A stretch of DNA of 64,000 nt from Bacillota bacterium (GTDB taxonomy: Bacteria; Bacillota; Clostridia; Lachnospirales; Lachnospiraceae): the NCBI GenBank assembly GCA_023409535.1, contig JAEYGZ010000036.1, positions 248,001 through 312,000 on the forward strand, written 5' to 3'. The position numbers and the translations under genes were made by a program. A model generated the notes under the pieces. That model had not been told where the DNA came from, ran no database searches, and saw only the letters and a list, made by a program, of their open reading frames with translations. This document shows positions 51,372 to 60,310 of the stretch, piece by piece; position 1 is the first letter of the stretch, and every line of letters begins with the position of its first letter.

Positions 51372-52997
51372 CTATTTCATGGGAAACAGGAATTCATTCA
51401 CTGCACCATTATCGTTATAAAAGTGTAAATAAGCCTCACCATCGTATAAAATTTTAATGCGTTCTATGGAATTACGAAGACCGACTGAATTAGTAAGGGC
51501 TTCTATTTCCTGATTATTTAAAGGTTCAAGTAACTCTTCCGGATAACCGCTGCCATTATCGTGAATAGATATATAAATATATGACTGCAAGTTTTTTTCC
51601 TCATAATTAATCCTCAAAACTATTTCTGCTTTTTTATTCGGACTGATTGAATACTTCAAAGAATTTTCAATAAAATTTTGGATTAATAAGGGGGGAACAG
51701 GGACTGTCTCTATAAATGGATCGATTTCCATTTGGTATGAAAAGTTATTTGAATAACGCAGCAACTGGATATTCAGATAATTCTTTATATGCTCAAGCTC
51801 TTCGTTTAATGGAACGAAATCTTCTTTTATTTTTAACATATAACGAAGATATTTTATGGAAAAACGGATTAGATTTAAAGAATCATTGTAATTTTTATTG
51901 GTGATCAGGTTATAAACCATATTTAATGAATTTACCATAAAGTGAGGACGCAGCTGAATTTGAAGATTATTCAGCCTGGATTTCTGGCTATTTATTTTTT
52001 CCTCATAAACAGTTATTTTTAATTCTTGAAGCTGATGTACCATATCATTGAAGGTTGTATTTATTTGGTTAAACTCATTTGCATAATTAAAATTCTTAAT
52101 ACGATAGTTCGGATTTCCTGATTGTATTTCAAGCATGGCCTTTTCCAGATTTTTTAGAGGATGTATAATAATCTTAACGAGTGTAAGATAAAGAATAGGT
52201 ACTAATAATATTATGAATATACTGAAAAGCATAATATATTTTTGTAAAACAGGCAGCTCGGAAAAAATTAAACCGGTATCCATTATTTCGTATACACAGA
52301 GTTCGCTTATGGATGATTTTTGGTATAATAATATACTATCATTGTTTAAATCGGTTTCTATATCATTTAATTCAGAATAAGGAATAAAGGATACATTTTC
52401 GCCAAAGGATGTATTTATGTTCATTGCATTTATGTTAATTAAGCATCCGGCATAGATCCCATTACGATAAAATCCCTGAATAAGATAATCGCGATTTTGA
52501 AAATTGTAATCAAGCCAATAAGTATTTTTTTCAAAAACCGGCATCACGGAAGTGGTCAGGAATTCTTTAAACTCATCCCTATCCTTAAGGCTTCTATTAT
52601 CATTAAACTGTGTAAAATAGAAGTCTGTGTTTGGCACATAAATAAATAAGCCATTAAGATAGCGATAATTGATTAGTGTGCTTTGAACATTATTTTTTAG
52701 CTTATTGCCGGAATAGTAAAAATCCGAAGAAGTATTATCAATCGTTAACGGCAAGGTGATTGGGTTATTAAAGGTTAGAGAATTTGTGTAATTTCGAGCA
52801 TTCTTTATTTCGCTGTCAATTTGCTGAATATATGTCTGTAGTACGGATATATGAGAAGCCTTGATATTTTCAACCAATGCACTCCTGGAATGATAGATAC
52901 TCGAAATGCTGATAACTGTAATAGGAATACAGATAACAAACAGAGTAATGGTTAATTTAACAGTTATGTTATTTAAATAATTCATAAATCGTGCCAA
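51372..52997 (-). CDS. YesM-type sensor histidine kinase
   Basis: The product has 541 residues. An N-terminal membrane helix (about 12-32), a large extracellular sensor region, a second helix (about 245-270) and HAMP are followed by a His_kinase domain with the phospho-His in QLRPHFMVNSLNMVYN and an HATPase with IENSLKYSISP and DNGSGYPEE. These kinases sense oligosaccharides outside the cell and signal to YesN-type regulators. It is divergent from the response regulator gene, which is unusual because yesM/yesN pairs are mostly co-directional. Confidence 0.92.
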   Translation of the reverse strand: MARFMNYLNNITVKLTITLFVICIPITVISISSIYHSRSALVENIKASHISVLQTYIQQIDSEIKNARNYTNSLTFNNPITLPLTIDNTSSDFYYSGNKLKNNVQSTLINYRYLNGLFIYVPNTDFYFTQFNDNRSLKDRDEFKEFLTTSVMPVFEKNTYWLDYNFQNRDYLIQGFYRNGIYAGCLININAMNINTSFGENVSFIPYSELNDIETDLNNDSILLYQKSSISELCVYEIMDTGLIFSELPVLQKYIMLFSIFIILLVPILYLTLVKIIIHPLKNLEKAMLEIQSGNPNYRIKNFNYANEFNQINTTFNDMVHQLQELKITVYEEKINSQKSRLNNLQIQLRPHFMVNSLNMVYNLITNKNYNDSLNLIRFSIKYLRYMLKIKEDFVPLNEELEHIKNYLNIQLLRYSNNFSYQMEIDPFIETVPVPPLLIQNFIENSLKYSISPNKKAEIVLRINYEEKNLQSYIYISIHDNGSGYPEELLEPLNNQEIEALTNSVGLRNSIERIKILYDGEAYLHFYNDNGAVNEFLFPMK

Positions 52998-53125
52998 TTA
53001 GAAGCCTTCCTTCATTGAGATTTATTATAATCATAACAGTGATTACTGTATTAAGTCAATCTATGAGAATTATTGCCATGTTTTTATTGTACTAAAAATA
53101 GTACCCATGTAAGAGGAGCGTTCCT

Positions 53126-54727
53126 ATGAATTTATTAATTGTAGATGATGAGCTGAATTCAATCTTAACTGTAAAAAAAATGATTAATCAGGAAAAATTA
53201 ATGATTAATCAGATATATTGTGCAGAAAATGCGCTGGCAGCGAAAGAATATTTATTAAACGGACAAATAGATATTGTTTTATGTGATATTGAAATGCCGA
53301 AAGAAAACGGATTGGAGTTACTTGAGTGGATTGGGAGAAATGAACTTCCCGTAGAGTTTATCATCATGACATGCTATGCGGAATTTGAATATGCCAAAAA
53401 GGCAGTTGGACTGGGAAGTATCGCATATTTGCTAAAGCCGGTTGATCAGGAAGAATTGGACAAGGAACTCCAAAATGCAATACAATTAAGGAATCATAAA
53501 CAGCAAATGAGTCAATTCAGGCACTCGTGGATTCGGAATCAAGATACGATGAGGGAAAAATTTTGGATGCTCCTGTTCAGGGGAGAGATTATGCCTGATA
53601 AAAGTAATATACAGCACTGGCTGCAAGCAGAAGCTGTTGCAATCAATATTGAAATAAACTATTGCCCTATTCTGTTTGTAATACGCAAGTGGGGCGGTAA
53701 TGTAAAGAAAGAAGATTACAATTTGTTTCGTTTTGCTTTAAAGAATATACTGACTGAATTATTCATAGGAGAAAATAATCCTTTCATGAGAGATATTATA
53801 CAAATTGGGGGTGATACACAGTTAGTTATAGTAAGTACTGAATTCTCTTCAGCGGAAGAAATTGAGAAATATCACATAATATGTAATCAATTTCTTTCCA
53901 TTGTAAAAAATTATTTTGCGATAGAGATCAATTGCTATATCGGTAAAGATGTATCACTGTGGGATGCGGCAAATGAAATAGAAAGCCTGTATCAGATGGA
54001 TTATAACAATTTAAGGAACACGGGAGTATATGATAGCAGAGATTATATTAAGATGTTTATGGAAAAAAAGTTCAAAGCGGATTGGAAGGAATTCGAAAAT
54101 TGGCTTACCCAGCTTATTGACGGCGAATATCATAGTGTCAGCAAAAGTATTAACGATTATTTAGAGTATCATATAAAATCGAATAAAGTGAACCGAACCT
54201 GGTTAATCTCTTTTCAACGGCAATATATGATAATGCTGGGAGCATATGCGGCGATAAAAAAGATCTATTTGAATCAGATTATAAATAACGAAACCGAGGA
54301 AATCATAAATTCAGATGCCGAAAATGGGATTGAAGAATTAAGAAAGCTGGTAAATTATACGTTAAATGCAATCTATGAGCTTGAACGGAGTAAATGTAAA
54401 AATAATGATCCGGTTGAGAGAACAAAAGAATATATTGAAGCGCATATTGCCGATGAGTTGGATATGGACACGCTTGCTCAGAATGTACACTTAAATCCGG
54501 ATTATCTTACCAGAATCTTTCGAAAGGCAACCGGTGATCCCGTAAATAAATATATCGTTAACCAAAGAATGAAAAAAGCAAAGCAATTACTGAAATATAC
54601 AAATCAGCCCATATCTGAAATAGCATTTCAGATCGGATATTATAATTATATAAGCTTCAATCGTATATTTACAAAAAGTATCGGAGTATCACCGCAAAGC
54701 TACAGAATAAAAAACCGAGATAATTAG
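53126..54727 (+). CDS. YesN-type response regulator with AraC DNA-binding domain
   Basis: The product has 533 residues. The receiver domain has D7/D8 and the phospho-acceptor D54 in IVLCDIEMP. A long middle region (about 130-420) precedes the AraC-type double HTH (LDMDTLAQNVHLNPDYLTRIFRKATGDPVNKYI, QPISEIAFQIGYYNYISFNRIFTKSIGVSPQSYR). It is the partner of the divergent YesM-type kinase. The LplB/LplC/LipO operon immediately downstream is the expected target. Confidence 0.93.
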   Translation: MNLLIVDDELNSILTVKKMINQEKLMINQIYCAENALAAKEYLLNGQIDIVLCDIEMPKENGLELLEWIGRNELPVEFIIMTCYAEFEYAKKAVGLGSIAYLLKPVDQEELDKELQNAIQLRNHKQQMSQFRHSWIRNQDTMREKFWMLLFRGEIMPDKSNIQHWLQAEAVAINIEINYCPILFVIRKWGGNVKKEDYNLFRFALKNILTELFIGENNPFMRDIIQIGGDTQLVIVSTEFSSAEEIEKYHIICNQFLSIVKNYFAIEINCYIGKDVSLWDAANEIESLYQMDYNNLRNTGVYDSRDYIKMFMEKKFKADWKEFENWLTQLIDGEYHSVSKSINDYLEYHIKSNKVNRTWLISFQRQYMIMLGAYAAIKKIYLNQIINNETEEIINSDAENGIEELRKLVNYTLNAIYELERSKCKNNDPVERTKEYIEAHIADELDMDTLAQNVHLNPDYLTRIFRKATGDPVNKYIVNQRMKKAKQLLKYTNQPISEIAFQIGYYNYISFNRIFTKSIGVSPQSYRIKNRDN

Positions 54728-54737
54728 CAGGGACATT

Positions 54738-54780
54738 GGCAGTGGAGATAACATATGTTATTCTCCGCTGCCTTTTTATT
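54738..54780 (+). terminator. Terminator after the YesN-type gene
   Basis: GGCAGTGGAGA then TAACA (54738 on) pairs with TGTTA and TCTCCGCTGCC (ending 54772) with one T-G wobble and a small bulge; TTTTT follows at 54773-54777. Confidence 0.82.
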
Positions 54781-54858
54781 AGAACGAAGATTTGGTCGGA
54801 AATATTAATATAAGCGTAGGATGAAGTATAACATTGACTTTTTCTTTCCTTTATAATG

Positions 54859-54869
54859 AATGATATCAT
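54859..54869. promoter_or_regulatory. AATGATATCAT element upstream of the YesL/ABC operon
   Basis: This is the same 11-base sequence as at 47860-47870, one base downstream of a TATAAT (54852-54857). It lies 20 bases before the YesL start, so it may overlap the transcription start. Confidence 0.35.
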
Positions 54870-54889
54870 GATAGATAAGGAGTTAAAAC

Positions 54890-55510
54890 ATGTGGTCAAT
54901 TTTTGATGCGGAAAGTTTATATGGTCGAGCGGTAACTAAAATAATGCAAATTATTTATCTCAATATTTTATGGCTTTTATTCTGTCTTCCGGTAGTAACA
55001 ATTGGCGCCTCAACAACAGCACTATATTATGTGACCATGAAGATGGCAAGAAAAGAGGAAGGATATATCACAAAAGATTTTATGAGATCTTTTCGGCAAA
55101 ATCTACGGCAAGGAACGGTTATTTGGATCATGGTTGCCGGAGGAGGATTTATACTGCTTCAAGATTTCCGCTATTTTAGCTATTTAAATAGCATGACAGG
55201 AATGATTGGGACCATTCTTTTGACAATCCTTTATAGTCTGGTAGCCTTAATGATATTTCCGGTATTATCCAGGTTTAAAAACTCAACAGGCAATTTTTTT
55301 AAGCTGGCACTATATATTGCGCTCAGGCATATACCATCCGGCCTGGCACTGGCTGCTATGCTGTGCATAATCGGATACGGTATTTATACATCTGTAACAA
55401 TTATGCTGTTCGCTTTTATCTGCGGCGGTGCCGTCATTGCTTATTGCAATTCCCTTTTGCTGAATAGAATATTAAACCTATATATTACGGAGGAGCAAAT
55501 TCATGAATAG
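54890..55510 (+). CDS. YesL-like DUF624 membrane protein
   Basis: The product has 206 residues with about five membrane segments. The start MWSIFDAESLYGRAVTKIMQIIYLNILWLLFCLPVVTIGASTTA-type region is the DUF624 signature. YesL proteins are encoded with YesM/YesN and Lpl-type sugar transporters in B. subtilis and clostridia; their role is unknown. It overlaps the next permease start by 8 bases, so it belongs to the transporter operon. Confidence 0.9.
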   Translation: MWSIFDAESLYGRAVTKIMQIIYLNILWLLFCLPVVTIGASTTALYYVTMKMARKEEGYITKDFMRSFRQNLRQGTVIWIMVAGGGFILLQDFRYFSYLNSMTGMIGTILLTILYSLVALMIFPVLSRFKNSTGNFFKLALYIALRHIPSGLALAAMLCIIGYGIYTSVTIMLFAFICGGAVIAYCNSLLLNRILNLYITEEQIHE

Positions 55511-56429
55511 AAAATTAAAACAAAAGGTAAAGTGGAAAGCTTATCTTCCCTTATATGTCATGTCTATTCCGGCATTGGCTTATCTGCTTATCAATAATAT
55601 ATTACCTCTGTACGGATTGCAAATTGCATTTCGAAAACTGGATTATTCCAAAGGGGTATTTAAGGGGGACTTTGTTGGGTTTAAAAATTTTGAATTTTTA
55701 TTTGCTACCAGTGATGCATGGATAATGACAAGAAATACAATCTTGTATAATCTTCTGTTCATTACAGTAAGTACGGTACTTTCAATCTCTGTAGCCGTAT
55801 TATTCAATGAGGTTAAGAACAAATTAGCGGCCAGAATATATCAGACGGCAATACTGATTCCTTTTATTGTATCCATGGTAATAGTCAGTTACCTGGCCTT
55901 TGCATTTTTAAGCAGTGAAAATGGCTTTATCAATAATACTATTTTAAAGGCTATGGGAAAGGAAGGAATATCATGGTATTCAGAGCCTGATTATTGGCCC
56001 TTTATTCTTTTATTTATCAGTCAATGGAAAGGAATCGGATATTCTATCCTTATGTATTTAACAGCCATTATGGGCATCAGCAGTGATTATTACGAAGCGG
56101 CGGCATTAGATGGAGCCTCCAAATGGAAGCAGATTAAAATGATAACCCTTCCCTTAATCAAACCAACATTCATTATGCTGACTATTATGGCGATAGGAAG
56201 AATCTTCTACTCGGATTTCGGTTTATTTTATCAGATACCAATGAATTCAGGACCTCTTTATTCTGTCACAACTACAATTGATACCTATGTTTTTCGTTCA
56301 TTAATGAGGCTGGGAAATATTACGATGTCATCTGCGGCGGGATTTTATCAGTCCATGGTTGGTTTTATTTTAATTGTATTGGTTAACGCAATTATTAGCA
56401 AAACAAGCAAAGAAAATGCTTTGTTTTAG
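55503..56429 (+). CDS. LplB-type ABC sugar permease (second set)
   Basis: The product has 308 residues with six membrane segments and the EAA loop YYEAAALDGASKWKQIKMITLPLIKP. It is strikingly similar to the permease at 39996 along its whole length, including RNTxLYN, SEPxxWPFIL and SDFGLF, pointing to duplication of the transporter cassette. It is coupled to YesL by overlap. The LplC-type partner follows after 5 bases. Confidence 0.93.
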   Translation: MNRKLKQKVKWKAYLPLYVMSIPALAYLLINNILPLYGLQIAFRKLDYSKGVFKGDFVGFKNFEFLFATSDAWIMTRNTILYNLLFITVSTVLSISVAVLFNEVKNKLAARIYQTAILIPFIVSMVIVSYLAFAFLSSENGFINNTILKAMGKEGISWYSEPDYWPFILLFISQWKGIGYSILMYLTAIMGISSDYYEAAALDGASKWKQIKMITLPLIKPTFIMLTIMAIGRIFYSDFGLFYQIPMNSGPLYSVTTTIDTYVFRSLMRLGNITMSSAAGFYQSMVGFILIVLVNAIISKTSKENALF

Positions 56430-56434
56430 GAGGG

Positions 56435-57340
56435 ATGAAGATGAGAAGGAGAAAAATAACAGATAATCTTAAATGGGAGATACTTGGAAATATAATTATG
56501 ATACTACTTTCGCTCAGTGCGGTTATCCCATTTATATTACTTTTTGTATCATCCTTAACTTCCGAAAATGCCGCATTAAATTACGGTTATCAATTTTGGC
56601 CAAAAGAATGGTCTCTGGAAGCATACCGTTATTTGCTGAAGATGTGGAAGAGTATAGGACATGCATATTTTATAACCATAATAATTACTGTTATAGGAAC
56701 AGTATTTGGGTTAACGATAATTTCAACGTTCTCCTATGCCCTTAGCAGAAAAAAATTGCCGGGCAGAAGTATTTTGCTGTTTCTGATAACTTTCACAATG
56801 CTTTTTAACGGAGGAGCATGTGCGACTTATATCATTTATTCTCAGGTTTTTCATATTAAAAATACGATATTCGGATTGATTGTGCCAGGTCTTTTAATGA
56901 ACGGATTTTATATTATGATGTTCCGTAATTACTTTGAAAACTCAATTCCGGAAGCGCTTATGGAAGCTGCTCATATTGACGGGGCCAGTGAGTTTAAGAT
57001 GTTTATAAAAATTGTAGTACCTCTTTCCCTTCCGATGTTTGCTACCATTGGCCTGACTTTAGCATTAGGATATTGGAATGATTGGACGAATGCAATGTAT
57101 TATGTTTCTGCTGATCATCCTGAATTACTGAGTATTCAAGCATATTTGAATAATGTTAACGAAAATATTAAATTTTTAGCCAGTAATAATTTAGGACAGA
57201 GAATTGATACCTCGGCTCTTCCGTCTACTACAATTCGGATGGCTATAGGCGTTGTTGGAGTACTTCCCATCTTATGCATATACCCGTTTTTCCAAAAATG
57301 GTTTGTCAGGGGGATAACAGCAGGGGCTGTGAAAGAATAG
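56435..57340 (+). CDS. LplC/YtcP-type ABC sugar permease (second set)
   Basis: The product has 301 residues and six membrane segments. The ATPase-contact loop is ALMEAAHIDGASEFKMFIKIVVPLSLP and it ends FFQKWFVRGITAGAVKE. It is paralogous to 40962-41852. The gene order LplB-LplC-LipO differs from the first set, where the binding protein comes first. Confidence 0.93.
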   Translation: MKMRRRKITDNLKWEILGNIIMILLSLSAVIPFILLFVSSLTSENAALNYGYQFWPKEWSLEAYRYLLKMWKSIGHAYFITIIITVIGTVFGLTIISTFSYALSRKKLPGRSILLFLITFTMLFNGGACATYIIYSQVFHIKNTIFGLIVPGLLMNGFYIMMFRNYFENSIPEALMEAAHIDGASEFKMFIKIVVPLSLPMFATIGLTLALGYWNDWTNAMYYVSADHPELLSIQAYLNNVNENIKFLASNNLGQRIDTSALPSTTIRMAIGVVGVLPILCIYPFFQKWFVRGITAGAVKE

Positions 57341-57490
57341 TCGGAAAAGTAAATATTAAGGTAGGGCGTTGTATAACGCAGAAAAAAATAATGCAATATA
57401 ATTAAAATACCAGATATGGCAGGTATTTAATAAAGGAGGAAGGTATATGAAAAGAAAAGGGTAAGTGCGGTACTTGCGGTAATTTTAGTA

Positions 57491-59011
57491 ATGTCACTTT
57501 TAGGTGGCTGCAGTAAGCAAGAAGCGCCAAAAGAAGAAACAAAGGTGACCGGTGCTCCGAACTCAGAAGGAGAGACCGGCCAAGAGGAAGGCGGTAACGG
57601 ACAAATTGATTTTAATGAGGAACCCTATACAATTAATTTTCCTGTAATAACCTTTGGTGATATACCCGCAGATTTACAGCTTGTTGAAGATGGAATAAAC
57701 GAAATAGTATTACCAAAAATTAATGCTAAAATTAAACTGGATGTTATTTCAGCGATGGAAATGACAAATGTTTATACATTAAGAGCATCCAGCGGAGAGA
57801 AGCTTGACCTGCTGCTGCTGCTTCCGACTTCAACGACATTAATGCCTTTGGTTAGCACTAATATGATATTACCAATGAATGAGCTGGTTGATCAATGGGG
57901 GCAGAATATTCAATCAGATCTGGGGGATATTCTGGAAGTTGGTAAAGTAAACGGCAGTCTCTACGTTATTCCCGGTCTCGATGGTTCGGGTGCCAGCATA
58001 CCAGGGATTGAGTTTAATGCCGAGCTGGTTAAAAAATATGATTTGGAGGATGAAATTAGAAATTTAAAATCTATAAATGATTTAGAGCCAATTCTTGCAT
58101 TAGTAAAGGAAAAAGAACCGAATGTAATTCCCTTCAGCTCAACGAATTCAGGGACTGGTTATACACAGCTTTTAGGTGGTTTTGATACATTGGGGGACAG
58201 CTTTGGTGCGTTGGAATACGGTTCATCGGATGAGTTCGGAATAATAAACCAATATGAGAGTGAGCGCTTCCTGGAATATTGTAAGCTCATGAGAGACTGG
58301 TATCAAAAGGGATATATTTCAAAAGACACACTTACCAGCCAGGATACAGGCATATCACTTGCTCAGGCAGGAAAGGTATTCTGTGTTATTGATACTTATA
58401 ATCCAATCAATGATTATGGATTTGATTTAGCTAATCCGACAGATGGTATGGTTGAATGGCCATTGTCAGGTTATACAGCATATAACTCTACCAATAACAT
58501 ATCTGTTTATGGATTAGCAATTTCGGTTACCTGTGAAAGACCGGATAAAGTTATGCAGTTCTTAAATTTACTGTATTCTGATCCAGCCGCAGTTTCGTTA
58601 CTTTACCGTGGAATTGAAGGAAAACATTATAGCATAACGGCTGACGGTTTAATACAGCAAGATAATAAGAGCGGTTATTATTTATTGCTTGACACCATTA
58701 GTGATTACAGGCTGATACCAACAAAGGCAGAATTGGGTATCGACTTTAAAGATAGAAAGGCGGAATTTGAGGCAAAAGGGAAAGACTCACCTGCATTGGG
58801 ATTTACATTTGACTCATCAAGTTATGCAAATGAAATTGCAGCATGCAACGCTGTAAAAGCTGAGTATTATAATGTCATTGATTGCGGTGCGGTAGATCCT
58901 GAAGTTGAAATTCCAAAATTCGTTGAGAAGCTAAAAGCTGCCGGACTTGATACGATCATGAAAGCAAAACAACAGCAGTTAAATGATTGGGTCAATTCTC
59001 AGGGACAATGA
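57491..59011 (+). CDS. LipO-type solute-binding lipoprotein, start apparently frameshifted
   Basis: The open frame from ATG 57491 gives 506 residues, but this start lies inside the signal peptide (MSLLGGCS, with lipobox LGGC). In frame upstream, bases 57452-57490 encode KKRVSAVLAVILV, a normal lipoprotein signal. The natural ATG at 57447, with AAGGAGGA before it, is one base out of phase and hits TAA after five codons (MKRKG). One extra A in the A-rich stretch after the ATG would restore a full signal peptide. The mature part matches the protein at 38366 in plan (MRDWYQKGYISKD, GFTFDSSSYANE). Confidence 0.8.
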   Translation: MSLLGGCSKQEAPKEETKVTGAPNSEGETGQEEGGNGQIDFNEEPYTINFPVITFGDIPADLQLVEDGINEIVLPKINAKIKLDVISAMEMTNVYTLRASSGEKLDLLLLLPTSTTLMPLVSTNMILPMNELVDQWGQNIQSDLGDILEVGKVNGSLYVIPGLDGSGASIPGIEFNAELVKKYDLEDEIRNLKSINDLEPILALVKEKEPNVIPFSSTNSGTGYTQLLGGFDTLGDSFGALEYGSSDEFGIINQYESERFLEYCKLMRDWYQKGYISKDTLTSQDTGISLAQAGKVFCVIDTYNPINDYGFDLANPTDGMVEWPLSGYTAYNSTNNISVYGLAISVTCERPDKVMQFLNLLYSDPAAVSLLYRGIEGKHYSITADGLIQQDNKSGYYLLLDTISDYRLIPTKAELGIDFKDRKAEFEAKGKDSPALGFTFDSSSYANEIAACNAVKAEYYNVIDCGAVDPEVEIPKFVEKLKAAGLDTIMKAKQQQLNDWVNSQGQ

Positions 59012-59033
59012 TACAAATATAATTGAAATAAAT

Positions 59034-59083
59034 AGAGCCGGTACTGAACTATTTAAGGATTAGTTTTGTACCGGCTCTTTATC
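59034..59083 (+). terminator. Terminator after second LipO-type gene
   Basis: AGAGCCGGTAC (59034-59044) pairs perfectly with GTACCGGCTCT (59068-59078) around a 23-base loop, followed by TTATCATT. Confidence 0.8.
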
Positions 59084-59135
59084 ATTGGTCTGAGTGAAAC
59101 ATTGCTTCCTGTAAAGGCTGGGTATATCATATTAT

Positions 59136-59172
59136 GTTTGAAAAGTTCATGCCAGTAGCTTAAATAATCCAT
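59136..59172 (+). repeat. Two-part promoter-upstream element, copy 1
   Basis: GTTTGAAAAGTTCATGCCA (59136-59154) and ATAATCCAT (59164-59172) recur at identical spacing at 60202-60238. TATTAT at 59195-59200 follows at a distance suited to a -10 box. It lies 100 bases before the aldo-keto reductase gene and is a likely activator site. Confidence 0.65.
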
Positions 59173-59271
59173 TTCACTGGAAGCAATTCTTTGCTATTAT
59201 TACTCTACGAGGTAACAGTTGCCGCGATAACTAATAAAATGTGCCGCAGCACATAGAGAAGGAGCATTCAG

Positions 59272-60201
59272 ATGAAATATGGAATTATTCGGGATCAAAA
59301 TAGGAAAGAGCATAAACTTTCAAAAATAATTTTGGGAGCTGCACCATTTGGTACAACTATGTCGGAGGAGCTTGCATTTCAAGCGATGGATCTGTATCGT
59401 CATCATAGCGGAAATGTAATTGATACGGCAAGAGTTTATTGTGATTGGTTGGAAGAAGGACATGGGGTAAGTGAACAAACTGTTGGTAAATGGTTGGATA
59501 TCAGGAACTGCAGAGAAGAGTTTATCATTGTTACAAAAGGTGGACATCCACCCCTGTCTGATATGCCGCATTCCCGATTGGCGAAGGAAGATATCTTTTT
59601 TGATGTTGATGAAAGCTTAACAGCATTACGGACAGATTATATAGATCTCTATTTTCTGCATCGGGATGATGAGCGTATACCGGTGAAGATAATCATGGAT
59701 TATCTGGATGAATTAATCACAGTGGGTAAAGTCAGAATGATTGGTGCCTCGAATTGGAGTATGGGAAGGATTCTGGAGGCAAATAACTATGCGAGGAAGA
59801 ATAACAAGACACCCTTTGTTGCCTCTCAGATCCAATGGAGCTATGCTGTCGCACAAGGTAAAGAGGCATTTGGCTATGGAACGGTAAGCATGAATGATCA
59901 GCAGTATCAGTTGTATCTGCAGGCCGGTATCCCGGTCCTTGCCTATACATCACAAGCAAATGGAGTTTTCTCCCGTGGTTATAAAGAGGATCTTTCCGAT
60001 ATTGCGGAAAAACATCAGAAGTATTATTCAAAAGAGAATATTCGCCGTTATCAGGAGTTATTAAAGATTTGTAAAGAGAATAATGCCACGCCGACGCAGG
60101 TAGCACTGGAATATGTTATTGACAATAAATTAAATGGGTTTGCTATTGCCGGTTGTTCAAACCTGGAACAATTACAGGAAATATTAAAAACAGTTCTCTA
60201 G
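59272..60201 (+). CDS. Aldo/keto reductase
   Basis: The product has 309 residues. The catalytic tetrad is visible: Asp and Tyr in VIDTARVYCDW, Lys in IVTKGGH and His in LYFLHRDDE; the C-terminal NAD(P)-binding part includes AIAGCSNLEQL. It reduces an aldehyde or ketone, or oxidises a sugar, in the cytoplasm. It shares its upstream 37-bp element with the next importer operon, so both are probably induced together and the enzyme may act on the imported compound. Confidence 0.9.
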   Translation: MKYGIIRDQNRKEHKLSKIILGAAPFGTTMSEELAFQAMDLYRHHSGNVIDTARVYCDWLEEGHGVSEQTVGKWLDIRNCREEFIIVTKGGHPPLSDMPHSRLAKEDIFFDVDESLTALRTDYIDLYFLHRDDERIPVKIIMDYLDELITVGKVRMIGASNWSMGRILEANNYARKNNKTPFVASQIQWSYAVAQGKEAFGYGTVSMNDQQYQLYLQAGIPVLAYTSQANGVFSRGYKEDLSDIAEKHQKYYSKENIRRYQELLKICKENNATPTQVALEYVIDNKLNGFAIAGCSNLEQLQEILKTVL

Positions 60202-60238
60202 GTTTGAAAAGTTCATGCCATTAATTTTGATAATCCAT
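60202..60238 (+). repeat. Two-part promoter-upstream element, copy 2
   Basis: The same 19-base GTTTGAAAAGTTCATGCCA (60202-60220) and ATAATCCAT (60230-60238) as copy 1, with identical internal offset of 28 bases. It begins immediately after the aldo-keto reductase stop and lies upstream of a TATAAT. Confidence 0.65.
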
Positions 60239-60263
60239 GTAACTCGGAAATTTACTATGCTAG

Positions 60264-60269
60264 TATAAT
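60264..60269 (+). promoter_or_regulatory. -10 box of the third importer operon
   Basis: Perfect TATAAT 42 bases before the binding-protein start and 26 bases after the repeat element; no clear -35 hexamer, consistent with activation through the repeat. Confidence 0.5.
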
Positions 60270-60310
60270 TCATGTAGCTGAAGTTAATTGAATTTATGGG
60301 AGGAAGCAAA

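Noticed and set aside
54834..54857. TTGACT and TATAAT upstream of YesL as a promoter
   Set aside because: The hexamers are only 12 bases apart, too close for a sigma-70 promoter; the TATAAT may still be a -10 with another or no -35.
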